This document shows positions 17,363-26,989 of a stretch of DNA of 64,000 bases, one piece after another; the stretch's first letter is position 1, and every line of letters starts with the position of its first letter. The stretch lies in the NCBI GenBank assembly GCA_002432425.1, contig DJEL01000037.1, positions 12,127 to 76,126 on the forward strand. The letters are read 5' to 3'. A program made the translations under genes and the position numbers. The DNA is from Lachnospiraceae bacterium UBA5899. Lineage in GTDB: Bacteria > Bacillota > Clostridia > Lachnospirales > Lachnospiraceae. Under the pieces are notes generated by a model. The model saw only the letters and a program-made list of their open reading frames with translations. It was not told the DNA's origin and searched no databases.

Positions 17363-18316
17363 TTATAATCCCAACAGGGCAAGAAGACTCACCATGGCTG
17401 TCAGAATCGAAAAAACTGCCGTAATTTTGGCTTCCGACCACCCGCATAATTCAAAATGGTGATGCAGGGGAGCCATTTTAAGAAGGCGTCTGCCTCCGGT
17501 CAGCTTAAAATAAGCCACCTGGACAATGACCGATACCACTTCCAGAAAATACACCAATCCCACAAGGGGGATAAACAGCGGCATGTGCAGGGCATAGCTT
17601 ACCGACACCACAAAACCGCCGAGCGCCAGCGAACCGGTATCTCCCATAAATACGCTGGCGGGGTATACATTAAACAAAAGAAATCCAAGCAATGCGCCCG
17701 CTCCCGCACCCGTCACCGGCTCTATCCCGCTCTGCATGCCAATGGCAGCCACGGAAAAGAACACTGTCACAATCAGGGTGACACCCGTGGCAAGACCGTC
17801 CAGCCCGTCCGTAAAATTAGTGCCGTTTACGGTTGCCGTCGTCACGAAAAACAGGAAGGGAACGTTAAAAACCCCCAGGTCAATCTGCCTGTCTGAAAAC
17901 GGTATTTTCATCAAAAAGGCAGAGTCCGCATACCGGCTTAAATAGACGGCATAAAGCGCCGTCACCAATAGCTGCAGCAGAAACTTTGTACCCGGTGAAA
18001 GCCCCATGGAACGCCTGAGCACCACCTTTAAGTAATCATCCAGAAGCCCCACCATTCCGAAGCCCGCTGTCAGAAACAGGATGGGCATTATCTTCGGATA
18101 CCGCTTTACAAACAAAAGACCGGTAAGTATCATGGCTCCCACAATGATAATGCCGCCCATGGTCGGAGTTCCGTTTTTCTTCAAATGGGTACCGGGACCG
18201 TCCTCTCTTACGGTCTGCCCCACCCGCAGTTTCTTAAGAACAGGGATGAGAACCGGTCCCATCGCCACGCTTAACGCAAACGCCAAAACTGCCGGAAATA
18301 AACTGATATTCTGCAT
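17363..18316 (-). CDS. mraY: Phospho-N-acetylmuramoyl-pentapeptide transferase
   Basis: Transfers phospho-MurNAc-pentapeptide to undecaprenyl phosphate, giving lipid I at the inner membrane face. 317 residues, about ten membrane helices. Motifs: KKNGTPTMGGIIIV, the aspartate pair in GLLDDYLKV, NGTNFTDGLDGLATG, FMGDTGSLALGG, and the histidine-rich loop APLHHHFELCGWSE. All catalytic Asp and His positions are present. It lies between murD and the second PBP gene. Confidence 0.97.
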   Translation of the reverse strand: MQNISLFPAVLAFALSVAMGPVLIPVLKKLRVGQTVREDGPGTHLKKNGTPTMGGIIIVGAMILTGLLFVKRYPKIMPILFLTAGFGMVGLLDDYLKVVLRRSMGLSPGTKFLLQLLVTALYAVYLSRYADSAFLMKIPFSDRQIDLGVFNVPFLFFVTTATVNGTNFTDGLDGLATGVTLIVTVFFSVAAIGMQSGIEPVTGAGAGALLGFLLFNVYPASVFMGDTGSLALGGFVVSVSYALHMPLFIPLVGLVYFLEVVSVIVQVAYFKLTGGRRLLKMAPLHHHFELCGWSEAKITAVFSILTAMVSLLALLGL

Positions 18317-18331
18317 TCTGCGCCCTCCCGG

Positions 18332-20146
18332 TTAATTTTCAGCGGGTATTTCGGCGCCATTATTTTTATTATAATCCATAATACCCAAATAAGGAAGAAT
18401 ATTTTCAAAAAGCTGCTTCACAACCGGTGCGGCAATCTGTCCTCCGTAGTAGGTTCCCGTCGGATGGGTGATGATTGCCATGGCTATGATTTCCGGGTCA
18501 TCCGCCGGGGCAAAGCCCACAAAAGACGCAATGTATTTGCCGGTTCCCCTTGGAAGCGTCTGGCTGGTTGCCGTCTTTCCTCCTATCCGCGCACCCTCTA
18601 TGTACGCCTTTTTTCCGCCGCCCTCCGCCACTACTTTTTCCAGCATTTCCCTCATGGTGGCGGAAGTCTCCGACGATACAATCTGTTCCGATACCGGATA
18701 TTCAAAGGTTTCCACACAGTTCCCCTCTGCATCCGTTACCTCCACGCCGAAATGGGGGGTAATCAGATTGCCGCCGTTTACAATGGAGGCGGCGGTTGTC
18801 AGAAGCTTAATGGGCGTAATCTGAAAGGACTGCCCGAAGGAAATGGTGGCAAGCTCCACCGCTCCGATGTTCTCCTCTTTGTGCATAATGGTTCCGGCTT
18901 CTCCCGGCAAATCCACGCCGGTTTTCTGCAAGAGTCCGAACTTTTCAAAGTAGTCGTAATAGGTTTCCACTCCCATACGCAGTCCTACGGTGATAAACAC
19001 CGGATTGCAGGAGTTCATGGTGGCATGCACAAAGTCCTCGGAGCCGTGCCCTCCTACTTTGTGGCAGCGGATTTTCCGGTCCTCCACAATAATGAAGCCG
19101 GGACAGGAAAAGGTGGACTGCGGTGTCACCACACCTGACTCCAGTCCGGCAGCCGCCGTAATAATTTTAAACGTGGAGCCCGGCTCATAGGTATCGTTGA
19201 TGCAGCCGTTTCTCCACATGGCATTTAACAAATTCTGTTTTTCCTGTTCGGAAAGGTCATCCCCCGAGGAAATGCTGTTGCCCGATACGTCCGTTCCGCT
19301 GGCATATTTTAAGATGTCCTCCGTCAGCACGTAGGGCTCGTTCAAATCAAATTCCGGCGTGTTCACCATAGCCAGAATTTCTCCGGTTTTCGCATTCATG
19401 ACAATAATGGAAACACTCCTGGCTTCCTTGGTTTCCATCGCCTGATAAGCAAGCTGGGTCGCATAGCTCTGGATATTCATATCCATGCTGATATGTAAAT
19501 CACCGCCGTTTACCGGCTCTATGCGGCTCTCTCCCGCTTCCTCCACTTCAATGCCCCTGGCATCGGTCACCGTTAAAATGGTGCCTTTTTTTCCTGCCAG
19601 ATACTCTTCGTAAATGACCTCCAGCCCGATAATGCCCTGGTTGTCGCTGCCGGTAAAGCCCAGCACCTTGGAGCCTAACTCCCCGTAAGGATAAAAGCGT
19701 TTGTAATCTTCATCCACCTTTACCCCGGCAAGGTCATACTCCCGGATGCGGTCCCCGGTTTCTTTGTCCACGTTGCTTTTAATACGCTCAATGGACGAAT
19801 ATTTTTCCACCCGTTTGCGGACATATTCTTCCGACAAAGACAGCTCCTTACACAGCATGGAAATAACCGCTTCCCTGTCCTCTATCTGGTTGTAAATGAC
19901 GGAAATGGTGCAGACCGTCCGGTTATCCGCAATCACGGTGCCGTTGCAGTCCAGTATCCGTCCCCTTGCCGCCTTGATGCTTCTTTCCCTCTCATGCAGC
20001 TCCTGCGCTTTCGCAGAATAATAATCGGCTTTCGCCACCATCAGGTACACAAGCCTGAAAAATAAAATTGCCAAAAGTCCCGCACAGATAAAAAACGTGA
20101 CGGTTATTTTTTTCCGGTAATGGGTTTTATGGGGGGTATTTAACAT
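18332..20146 (-). CDS. Class B penicillin-binding protein, FtsI/SpoVD type
   Basis: Peptidoglycan transpeptidase. 604 residues: an N-terminal membrane anchor (about 12-36), a PBP dimer domain (about 50-215), and a transpeptidase domain with nucleophile S324-T-F-K327 and S379-C-N381. The third motif reads K524-T-A rather than K-T-G. There is no PASTA domain at the C-terminus, unlike Bacillus SpoVD. It is the second of two tandem PBP genes. Its ribosome binding site lies inside a long hairpin (20148-20201), suggesting separate translational control. The sporulation role is inferred from the neighbours and this control. Confidence 0.9.
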   Translation of the reverse strand: MLNTPHKTHYRKKITVTFFICAGLLAILFFRLVYLMVAKADYYSAKAQELHERERSIKAARGRILDCNGTVIADNRTVCTISVIYNQIEDREAVISMLCKELSLSEEYVRKRVEKYSSIERIKSNVDKETGDRIREYDLAGVKVDEDYKRFYPYGELGSKVLGFTGSDNQGIIGLEVIYEEYLAGKKGTILTVTDARGIEVEEAGESRIEPVNGGDLHISMDMNIQSYATQLAYQAMETKEARSVSIIVMNAKTGEILAMVNTPEFDLNEPYVLTEDILKYASGTDVSGNSISSGDDLSEQEKQNLLNAMWRNGCINDTYEPGSTFKIITAAAGLESGVVTPQSTFSCPGFIIVEDRKIRCHKVGGHGSEDFVHATMNSCNPVFITVGLRMGVETYYDYFEKFGLLQKTGVDLPGEAGTIMHKEENIGAVELATISFGQSFQITPIKLLTTAASIVNGGNLITPHFGVEVTDAEGNCVETFEYPVSEQIVSSETSATMREMLEKVVAEGGGKKAYIEGARIGGKTATSQTLPRGTGKYIASFVGFAPADDPEIIAMAIITHPTGTYYGGQIAAPVVKQLFENILPYLGIMDYNKNNGAEIPAEN

Positions 20147-20147
20147 A

Positions 20148-20201
20148 ATAACCTCACAAAAAAGGTCTTGTTATACTCTATTCCCTTTTTTATGAGGTTA
20201 T
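20148..20201 (-). promoter_or_regulatory. Long hairpin covering the RBS of the second PBP gene
   Basis: The 18-base arms (20148-20165 and 20184-20201) pair at 17 of 18 positions around an 18-base loop. On the mRNA the 3' arm contains the GAGG Shine-Dalgarno sequence and ends one base before the ATG, so folding would hide the start site. A U6 run in the arm could also make it a partial terminator. Confidence 0.6.
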
Positions 20202-20206
20202 GTATT

Positions 20207-22372
20207 TTACTCTGATGGAATGGGGTCGTAATTGGTTCCCACCGGATTTCCGGTCTCCGGGTCTAACAGTTCATTGGTGTTCGGGTCAATGTAATAGCCG
20301 GTTTCCGGGTCTTTTTCAAAGCTCTTCCAAGCCGGTGTGGTGCCCATATCGCCGTAATCCGCCGGGTCCGTGCTGGGTTCTTTTACCACCGGAGTGCCGT
20401 ATTTTCTGGTATCCTCCAGCTTCTTTTCTTCCAGCTCCTTTAATTCTTTTTCGGAAAGCTCTTCCGTCATAAAGATACCCATGTAAGGCAAAACTTCCGT
20501 CAGGACATTCCTGGCAATAATGGCTGCCTGTCTGGTACCGCCGGTCTGGTCCGGCATGTTGGGTCTGTCGATTACCACATAAACGGCAATCTGCGGGTCG
20601 TCCGCCGGTGCAAAACCGATAAAGGAAACCACGTATTCTCCGTTTCCTCGGGGAAGGGTCTGTGCGGTACCGGTCTTGCCGCCTATTAAATAGCCGGCAG
20701 GTCTTGCGGATTTACCGGTGTTGCCGGTGTAATTGGGGTCGCATACCGCTTCGCCGTACTCCCTTAAATAAGCGGAAGTACTCTCGGATACCACCTGTTT
20801 TAACACACGCGGTTCGATGTTTTTTACTACGGCGCCGTTTGTGGTGCGTATCTGTTTTACCATGTGGGGTTCGTAATAATAGCCGCCGTTAATTAAGGCA
20901 CAGTAGCCGGTAATCATCTGAATCATGGTGACGTTAAAGCCCTGTCCGAAGGAGCTGACCGCCAGGTCCGTCTGGTCGATTTTCTCCGCACCGTGCACCA
21001 GTTCCGCCGTTCTGGCTTCACCGGCAAGGTCAATATTGGTCTTTAAGCCCAGATTGAAATTTTTCTGATATTCCGCAAAGGTTTCCTTTCCGATGGCGAA
21101 CGACATTTTCATTAACGCCACGTTGCAGGAACTGGCAATCGCATGCTTTACGGTAACCGTTCCGTCGCCGTACCGGTTGTGGCACCGGATTTTGTGACCG
21201 CCCACCTCCAGGCTGCCTCCGCATTCAAAAGTATCCGTATCGTGGATTTTTCCGGTTTCCAGTCCCATTGCCACCGTAAAGGGTTTGAAGGTGGAACCCG
21301 GTTCATAAGTATCCGTAATGCAGAAATTTCGCCAGATGCTGTTTAAGGTTTCGTAATAGGTATCGTTTTCCTTCATCAGGGCAATCTGGTCTTCATCGTA
21401 ATACGCACTCAAATCATAGGGACTGTTCAAATCGAAGGTCGGAGCACTCGCCATGGCAAGCACCTCTCCGCTGTTTACGTCCATGACGATGCAGCCGATG
21501 TTGTTTGCCGCCTGTCCCTCTTTATAATTGTCCTTGTATTCCACCCAGAAATCGTTCAGCTTTTCTTCCACGATGGACTGGATGTTGGCATCAATGGTGC
21601 TGACAATGGTATAACCGTCCTGTGCGGGCTTCGTGGTACGCTCCAGACTGGAGTCGTCGTTTAAGTAACCGAATTCCCTGCCGTTGGTGCCGCTCAGCAA
21701 ATCGTTGTAATACTCTTCCAGACCGTACATACCGATACCGTCCGATGTGGTAAAGCCGATGACATCGCAGGCAAGACTGCCGTAAGGATAGCCTCTTTTA
21801 TAGTTTTCCTCAAACCATACACCCTTGATGTCGTTGCCCCTGCCCGGATTGCCGTCTTCATCCTTCTGGGTATCGTTCTGGATTTCCACAAAATCACTGA
21901 TTTCCGAATAGGACATTTTTTTTAACGGTACATAATAACTGCTGGTGGGATTGTTGGTAATGTAATTCTTGACTTCCTTCATATCGAGCTGTGGAAAACA
22001 TTCCTCCAGCGCCTTTAACGTGGAGTCCAGATATTTTCCGTCCTTGGTCAGCATGACCTTGGCATCCAGCACCAGACTGTATACTTTTTCACTGACTGCC
22101 AGTGTGGTGCCGTTGCAGTCCAAAATATCCCCTCTTCGGTAAGGCAGTGTCACACTGTCGTATTTCTGCTGTGATAAAATCTGCTTGCTGTACTGTTCGC
22201 CTTTTTTACTGTTTATCCAGATTAACCGGGCGCTCAGTCCCACAAACGCCAATAAAATCAGACAGAAAAGTACTATCAGCTTCTTCTGCATGCGGATAGG
22301 AAATTTCTGTCTTAATTTTATTTTGGCTTTTTTTGCCATTCTCTTATTCTTTTCTCGTTCTTTTCTGCCCAA
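20207..22372 (-). CDS. Class B penicillin-binding protein (transpeptidase)
   Basis: 721 residues, the first of two tandem class B PBPs in the dcw cluster, and probably the vegetative divisome partner of FtsW. Membrane anchor at about 31-53; PBP dimer domain from about 75 (PYRRGDILDCNGTTLA); transpeptidase motifs S360-T-F-K363, S415-C-N417 and GGKTGTAQTLPRGNGEYVVSF with a normal KTG. The C-terminal tail of about 90 residues is rich in D, P, E and T and has no PASTA domain. Together with the 604-residue neighbour it suggests a gene duplication with division and sporulation roles split. Confidence 0.93.
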   Translation of the reverse strand: MGRKEREKNKRMAKKAKIKLRQKFPIRMQKKLIVLFCLILLAFVGLSARLIWINSKKGEQYSKQILSQQKYDSVTLPYRRGDILDCNGTTLAVSEKVYSLVLDAKVMLTKDGKYLDSTLKALEECFPQLDMKEVKNYITNNPTSSYYVPLKKMSYSEISDFVEIQNDTQKDEDGNPGRGNDIKGVWFEENYKRGYPYGSLACDVIGFTTSDGIGMYGLEEYYNDLLSGTNGREFGYLNDDSSLERTTKPAQDGYTIVSTIDANIQSIVEEKLNDFWVEYKDNYKEGQAANNIGCIVMDVNSGEVLAMASAPTFDLNSPYDLSAYYDEDQIALMKENDTYYETLNSIWRNFCITDTYEPGSTFKPFTVAMGLETGKIHDTDTFECGGSLEVGGHKIRCHNRYGDGTVTVKHAIASSCNVALMKMSFAIGKETFAEYQKNFNLGLKTNIDLAGEARTAELVHGAEKIDQTDLAVSSFGQGFNVTMIQMITGYCALINGGYYYEPHMVKQIRTTNGAVVKNIEPRVLKQVVSESTSAYLREYGEAVCDPNYTGNTGKSARPAGYLIGGKTGTAQTLPRGNGEYVVSFIGFAPADDPQIAVYVVIDRPNMPDQTGGTRQAAIIARNVLTEVLPYMGIFMTEELSEKELKELEEKKLEDTRKYGTPVVKEPSTDPADYGDMGTTPAWKSFEKDPETGYYIDPNTNELLDPETGNPVGTNYDPIPSE

Positions 22373-22395
22373 TGTGCTTTACACCCCGTCTTTAT

Positions 22396-22899
22396 TTACT
22401 GTTTGGGTATATCGCCAAACTGTCTTACATAATCGCTGCCTTCGTTGTTGTAGTATACAATCTGGCCTTCCTGTGCGTATACCATTCCCAGTTCGCCAAT
22501 GGCAATTCTTTTAATCTCGTCCAGATTAACATTGCTATTGATGCGGGCAAGCTCGTCATCGTTGGAAAGCTTTAAGTTGTTCAGTTCCTTCTCCAGGGAT
22601 GCGATTTTTTCTACCTTTGCCGTTGTTTCCGCCTGCAACTGGATATAACCGATTAACACGTAACCGGCAACCATCATCGCCAGTGCCAGAAATACCACAT
22701 AACCAAAGTTCATGTGATGTGCTCTTTCCCGGTTCTTTCTGGTTTCGTTGCTGATTTTCTTTCTGGGTTCTTCTTCTATTGCACGTCTGACATCGAGCTG
22801 TCTTGCTGTACTGCCATCCACATAATAATCTCCGTAGCCCCTTGTTCTTCTATACTGTGTACTTCTGTTCTGTGTGTTTCTCCCCTGCGTCCTTGCCAT
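22396..22899 (-). CDS. ftsL: FtsL-like cell division protein
   Basis: About 167 residues from MARTQGRNTQNRSTQ. A basic cytoplasmic tail of about 70 residues, one membrane helix (about 66-86, NFGYVVFLALAMMVAGYVLIG), then a coiled coil (AETTAKVEKIASLEKELNNLK) and a short conserved tail (IDEIKRIAIGELGM type). This layout and the place between rsmH and the PBPs identify FtsL, although sequence conservation in the family is low. The ATG at 22899 is preferred for its GAGGGA site; another ATG lies five codons upstream. Confidence 0.8.
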   Translation of the reverse strand: MARTQGRNTQNRSTQYRRTRGYGDYYVDGSTARQLDVRRAIEEEPRKKISNETRKNRERAHHMNFGYVVFLALAMMVAGYVLIGYIQLQAETTAKVEKIASLEKELNNLKLSNDDELARINSNVNLDEIKRIAIGELGMVYAQEGQIVYYNNEGSDYVRQFGDIPKQ

Positions 22900-23095
22900 G
22901 TTTCTTTCCCTCATTTCTTTCTTGATGTCTTACCTAAAGATGCTATGGTTTTTACCCTTTTATCTTCTCTGTTACTTCTCATTCTTTTTGTCTGTTAAGT
23001 TTTGTTTTTCTGACTTTTTAAGCTAATATTTTTATCGGATTTTCAGTCTTATTCAATCTCTTACGTCTTATCCAATTTTTTCGGCTTTTTCTGCC

Positions 23096-24040
23096 TCATC
23101 CAACCTCTTCGGTCTTTTCAAATACTCTCAGTTTTGCGCTCTTGGAGCGGCTGTTTTCGGCAAGCTCCTCTTCACTCGGAAGTATCGGCTTTCTGCTGAT
23201 AACTTTTCCTTTCGGCTTCTTTCCGCATACACATATCGGAAATTCCGGCGGACATGTGCAGGGATTTTCTGCTTTTTTGAATGCCGATTTCACCAGTCTG
23301 TCCTCTAAGGAATGGAAGGTGATGATGCAAAGCCTTCCGCCCGGATTTAAGAGGCCTATCATCATGTCCAGCGAATCCCTCAACACTTCCAGCTCTCGGT
23401 TGCATTCAATGCGGATTGCCTGAAAAGTCTGCTTTGCCGGATGCCCCGACTGCCGGAACTTTGCGGGAATGGCTCCCTTTATAATCTCCGCCAGCTCCCC
23501 GGTGGTTATGATTTCTTTTTTCTCTCTTTCCTGCACAATGTGTTTGGCAATGTTCTTTGCAAACTGGTCTTCTCCGTAGTCCCGGATGATGCGGTACAGA
23601 TCTCTTTCGGGATATCCGTTTACAATATCCTTGGCGGTAAGGGACTGTCTTCTGTCCATCCGCATGTCAAGAGGGGTATCAAACCGGTAGGAAAAACCTC
23701 TTTCTTCTGTATCTAACTGGTAGGAGGAAACCCCCAGGTCCAGTACAATGCCATCCACTTTTTCTACGCCGTATCCGGAAAGCACTTCCTTCATCCGGCA
23801 ATAGTTGCTGCGGATGAGCGTTACTTTTTCTGCATAATCGGCAAGTCGTTCTGTGGCTGCTGCGATTGCGGCATCGTCCTGGTCAATTCCGAAAAATCTT
23901 CCCTTATCGGACAGGCGTTTTACCACCTGCAGGGCATGTCCCCCGCCGCCGGTCGTTCCATCCACATAGATGCCGTCTTCTTTGATATTCAGATTTTCAA
24001 TGGTTTCCTTCAGTAAAACCGAATAATGGGAAAACGCCAT
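23096..24040 (-). CDS. rsmH: 16S rRNA (cytosine1402-N4)-methyltransferase
   Basis: SAM-dependent methyltransferase acting on C1402 of 16S rRNA (formerly MraW). 314 residues. Starts [20 protein letters not shown] motif [57 protein letters not shown]-terminal [15 protein letters not shown]. The region between it and ftsL (22900-23095) is AG-rich on the coding strand and contains no gene. It follows mraZ by about 50 bases. Confidence 0.97.
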   Translation of the reverse strand: MAFSHYSVLLKETIENLNIKEDGIYVDGTTGGGGHALQVVKRLSDKGRFFGIDQDDAAIAAATERLADYAEKVTLIRSNYCRMKEVLSGYGVEKVDGIVLDLGVSSYQLDTEERGFSYRFDTPLDMRMDRRQSLTAKDIVNGYPERDLYRIIRDYGEDQFAKNIAKHIVQEREKKEIITTGELAEIIKGAIPAKFRQSGHPAKQTFQAIRIECNRELEVLRDSLDMMIGLLNPGGRLCIITFHSLEDRLVKSAFKKAENPCTCPPEFPICVCGKKPKGKVISRKPILPSEEELAENSRSKSAKLRVFEKTEEVG

Positions 24041-24091
24041 CTCCTGCTCCTTCTTACTTTTCTGTTTCCAGTCCCTGTACGGCTCCTTAGC

Positions 24092-24526
24092 TTAAATGCC
24101 AAGTCCAAGCTCTGACATGTGCTTTGCAATTTCTTCCATGTCTTCGTAGGTAACTGTTCCGTCGTATCTTTCCTTACTCCAGATTTCTGCTCTGTTTCCT
24201 ACACCAATCAGCACCACATCTTTCTGCAGTGCGGCAAATTCTTTCAGTGCCGCCGGAATTAAGATACGTCCCTGCTTGTCCACTTCGACGACTGATGCGC
24301 CTGCCATGAAGAAACGGACAAACTTACGGACTTCCGGGTTGGTTAAGGAAGGCAGTTTCTGCAGCTTTTCCTGAAATGCGGTCCACTCGGTATTGTCAAA
24401 GACAAACAAGCAGCCATCCAGTCCTTTTGTCACCACGAATTCGTCTTTCAGAATTTCGCGGAACTTTGAAGGAATGATCAGCCTGCTCTTCGCGTCAATC
24501 GTATGGTTGTATTCGCCCATGAACAT
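24092..24526 (-). CDS. mraZ: Division/cell wall cluster transcriptional repressor MraZ
   Basis: DNA-binding regulator that represses its own dcw operon. 144 residues with the two AbrB-like half domains: MFMGEYNHTIDAKSRLIIPSKFRE (first SRLIIPSKFR) and VVEVDKQGRILIPAALKEFA (second DKQGRILIP). First gene of the cluster. Four evenly spaced AGTGG boxes lie 50-85 bases upstream, matching known MraZ operators. ATG at 24526 or 24520. Confidence 0.97.
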   Translation of the reverse strand: MFMGEYNHTIDAKSRLIIPSKFREILKDEFVVTKGLDGCLFVFDNTEWTAFQEKLQKLPSLTNPEVRKFVRFFMAGASVVEVDKQGRILIPAALKEFAALQKDVVLIGVGNRAEIWSKERYDGTVTYEDMEEIAKHMSELGLGI

Positions 24527-24573
24527 ATCCGATCACCCGCCTTAAAGTTGCTGCCACGGAAAGGGATTTATTT

Positions 24574-24610
24574 ACCACTTCAAACCACTTGGCACCACTT
24601 TCCACCACTT
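24574..24610 (-). promoter_or_regulatory. MraZ operator: four AGTGG boxes at 10-bp spacing
   Basis: On the minus strand AGTGG occurs at 24575-24579, 24585-24589, 24595-24599 and 24605-24609, exactly ten bases apart, so all face one side of the helix. They lie between the likely promoter (TTGCTT and TATTAT near 24620-24650) and mraZ. MraZ of other bacteria binds direct repeats of TGGGN or similar at the same period. Confidence 0.85.
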
Positions 24611-24703
24611 TTATACTGATTTTATAATAAAAAGTGGAATTTAGCAAGCAAAATAAAGGAATTTCTTCATTTTTTCTTAAGAAAATACTGGAAATTTTTC
24701 ACG

Positions 24704-24739
24704 TAAAAACAGCAGGTACAATATCTTGTACCTGCTGTT
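24704..24739 (-). terminator. Terminator after ychF
   Basis: A 13-bp perfect stem (24708-24720 with 24727-24739, AACAGCAGGTACA arms) followed on the minus strand by five U residues. Confidence 0.85.
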
Positions 24740-24796
24740 AATTTCACTACTATTTATACTTTTGGGGTTTTGGGATAGTGCCCTATGTCCTGTGGC

Positions 24797-25894
24797 TTAT
24801 ACATTGAAACGGAACAGAATGACATCGCCGTCTTTTACCACGTAATCTTTGCCTTCCATTCCCACCAGACCTTTTTCACGGGCTGCTGCCAAAGAGCCCT
24901 GCTCCAGAAGATCTTTGTAATTAACTACTTCCGCCTTGATAAAGCCTCTTTCAAAATCGGTATGAATTTTACCGGCTGCCTGCGGAGCCTTGGTGCCGAT
25001 TTTAATGGTCCATGCTCTGGTTTCGTCCTCTCCGGCTGTCAGGTAGCTAATCAATCCCAGCAGTTTATAGCTTGCACGGATTAACTTGTCAAGACCGGAC
25101 TCCTTCAGACCCAAATCCTCTAAGAACATTGCCTTTTCGTCATCATCCAGCTCTGCGATTTCCTGTTCAATCTGGGCGCAGATAACAAATACCTCGCTGC
25201 CTTCTTTTGCCGCAAATTCTCTGACCTTTGCCACGCCGGGGTTGCTTGCGCCATCGTCTGCCAGGTCATCTTCCGCTACGTTTGCCGCAAAAATTACCGG
25301 TTTGTAGGTAAGCAGATTGTACTCTGCCAGCCATGCCAGTTCATCCTCATCCTCGGTCACAAAGCTTCTTGCCAGCTTGCCGGCTTCCAGATGGGCTTTC
25401 ATCTTTTCCTGCAATGCCAGTTCCTTTTCTAAGGACTTGTCCATGCGGGCTGCCTTGGCAGTCTTTGCAATTCTTCTTTCCAGAATTTCCAAATCGGAGA
25501 ATATAAGCTCTAAGTTAATGGTTTCAATATCTCTCATGGGGTCCACACTGCCGTCCACATGAATGACATTGGGGTCTTCAAAGCATCTTACCACATGCAC
25601 AATGGCATCTACTTCACGGATATTGCTTAAGAACTGGTTGCCAAGACCTTCGCCCTTGGATGCGCCCTTTACCAGACCGGCAATGTCTACGAATTCAATA
25701 ACCGCCGGTGTCACCTTCTTGGACTGATACATATCTCCCAAAAGCTTTAATCTTTCATCCGGCACTGCTACAATACCCACATTGGGGTCAATGGTACAGA
25801 ACGGATAGTTTGCCGATTCCGCACCCGCTTTTGTCAGTGAATTGAATAATGTACTTTTTCCTACATTGGGAAGACCCACAATACCTAGTTTCAT
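24797..25894 (-). CDS. ychF: Redox-regulated ATPase YchF (Obg-like)
   Basis: Obg-family P-loop NTPase that prefers ATP and binds ribosomes. 365 residues. G1 is [13 protein letters not shown]3 is [20 protein letters not shown], and the G4 position is NVAEDD rather than NKxD, which explains ATP use. A coiled-coil insert lies at about 125-170 ([23 protein letters not shown]) and the C-terminal TGS-like domain ends [12 protein letters not shown]. It stands alone with its own terminator and good RBS (AAGGAGG). Confidence 0.97.
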   Translation of the reverse strand: MKLGIVGLPNVGKSTLFNSLTKAGAESANYPFCTIDPNVGIVAVPDERLKLLGDMYQSKKVTPAVIEFVDIAGLVKGASKGEGLGNQFLSNIREVDAIVHVVRCFEDPNVIHVDGSVDPMRDIETINLELIFSDLEILERRIAKTAKAARMDKSLEKELALQEKMKAHLEAGKLARSFVTEDEDELAWLAEYNLLTYKPVIFAANVAEDDLADDGASNPGVAKVREFAAKEGSEVFVICAQIEQEIAELDDDEKAMFLEDLGLKESGLDKLIRASYKLLGLISYLTAGEDETRAWTIKIGTKAPQAAGKIHTDFERGFIKAEVVNYKDLLEQGSLAAAREKGLVGMEGKDYVVKDGDVILFRFNV

Positions 25895-26322
25895 TTTTCT
25901 ATATTTCCTCCTTAAAAACCTCCATTTTACGAACGTTCTGTGATTTTAATACTTGGTTATGTACCAATATTTCAAGCAAAAGCCAAATCACTTTTAAGCT
26001 TTCCGTAAACCGGTCTATTTCCCTGAGTTTTTGTTTCTTTGTTATATGAACTTATAGTTTTATTGTAATTCCGGCTTTGCCACACCACTAATAACATTAT
26101 ATCATTCGTGTTGTGCTTTAACAGGATACTCTTTTACATAAGAATACAGGTTCTGACCATTTCCTAAAAGAGCCTCAATATTCAGACTTCACTATATCAT
26201 AAAGAGTACCAAAAGTAAATTCTTATATTTCATTGTTCTCGGTCAAATATTTCTCAAATTTTAACCGGCATTCCTTTCTATCATGCTTTTATGTTCCATA
26301 CTATATTGCGAAGCCTAATTAT
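25895..26322. other. AT-rich intergenic stretch with no gene seen
   Basis: About 430 bases between ychF and the acetyltransferase gene. No open frame with a ribosome binding site, RNA gene or strong hairpin was seen. It must contain the ychF promoter near its start. The drop in GC marks the beginning of an accessory patch that runs to about 29 kb. Confidence 0.5.
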
Positions 26323-26919
26323 CTAATTATTATAGAATCTGTGTTTAAAATCCAACTTATATTGAACTACCTTGGCATCACCTTCAAACGCAGAATACAA
26401 ATCAGATAATTCTTCCTTATGCTTTTCTTCCCAATTATTTTTTGTAAGATACTCTTTGAAACAATCTAAAGTGCTCATATCCTCTCCCAGATATTCAGCA
26501 CCCATTTTTTCAAACACATGTCTACTATGAGCATTGTCACTTTCTATCCTCACCAGATAGTAATCAATGCTCTCCGGATCATATGTCAGTTCCATCAGCA
26601 AATCCACTGCATTTCCTGCAATGCCTTTATTCCTATATTTTTCAAGAATCGAAATACCAATTTCCGGAGTTCTCGATTCGTCCTTCAACTCCACAGACCC
26701 GCAGAAGTCCATTTTTTCATCCAAAATAATAAATAAACCTTTATCAGAAAGAACGGAATCCCACATAATATCTTTACTTAACGGATTCCGAAAAAAAGTG
26801 GTATCTCCATTAATTTGACGTTGCAATTCAACGTATTTTTCTCTATCTGATTCCACTATTTTCGAAAGTGCATACCTATCATTATGTACTAGAATTTCTC
26901 TGCCCGCTTTTGCAAACAT
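26323..26919 (-). CDS. GNAT family N-acetyltransferase
   Basis: 198 residues. The central part has the GNAT pattern: a beta strand with GSVELKD, EIGISILEKYRNKGIAGNAVDLLMEL (acetyl-CoA-binding motif A, here R-N-K-G-I-A-G), and RIESDNAHSRHVFEKMGAEYLG (motif B). The N-terminal region (LSKIVESDREKYVEL) and the substrate side resemble RimJ/RimL-type transferases. The acceptor substrate is unknown. Codon use is AT-rich compared with the neighbours and there is only a distant GGAG as RBS. It is followed by the AbiE-like pair on the same strand, in a likely acquired patch. Confidence 0.85.
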   Translation of the reverse strand: MFAKAGREILVHNDRYALSKIVESDREKYVELQRQINGDTTFFRNPLSKDIMWDSVLSDKGLFIILDEKMDFCGSVELKDESRTPEIGISILEKYRNKGIAGNAVDLLMELTYDPESIDYYLVRIESDNAHSRHVFEKMGAEYLGEDMSTLDCFKEYLTKNNWEEKHKEELSDLYSAFEGDAKVVQYKLDFKHRFYNN

Positions 26920-26989
26920 CCTAAATCAACTCCATCTCTTCCATGATTAATCAGAGCCTTTTCCTTCCTTAGCCTTCAAGCTTACTGAT

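Noticed and set aside
22900..23095. Possible small gene between rsmH and ftsL.
   Set aside because: The stretch is AG-rich on the coding strand with frequent stops and no start with an RBS.
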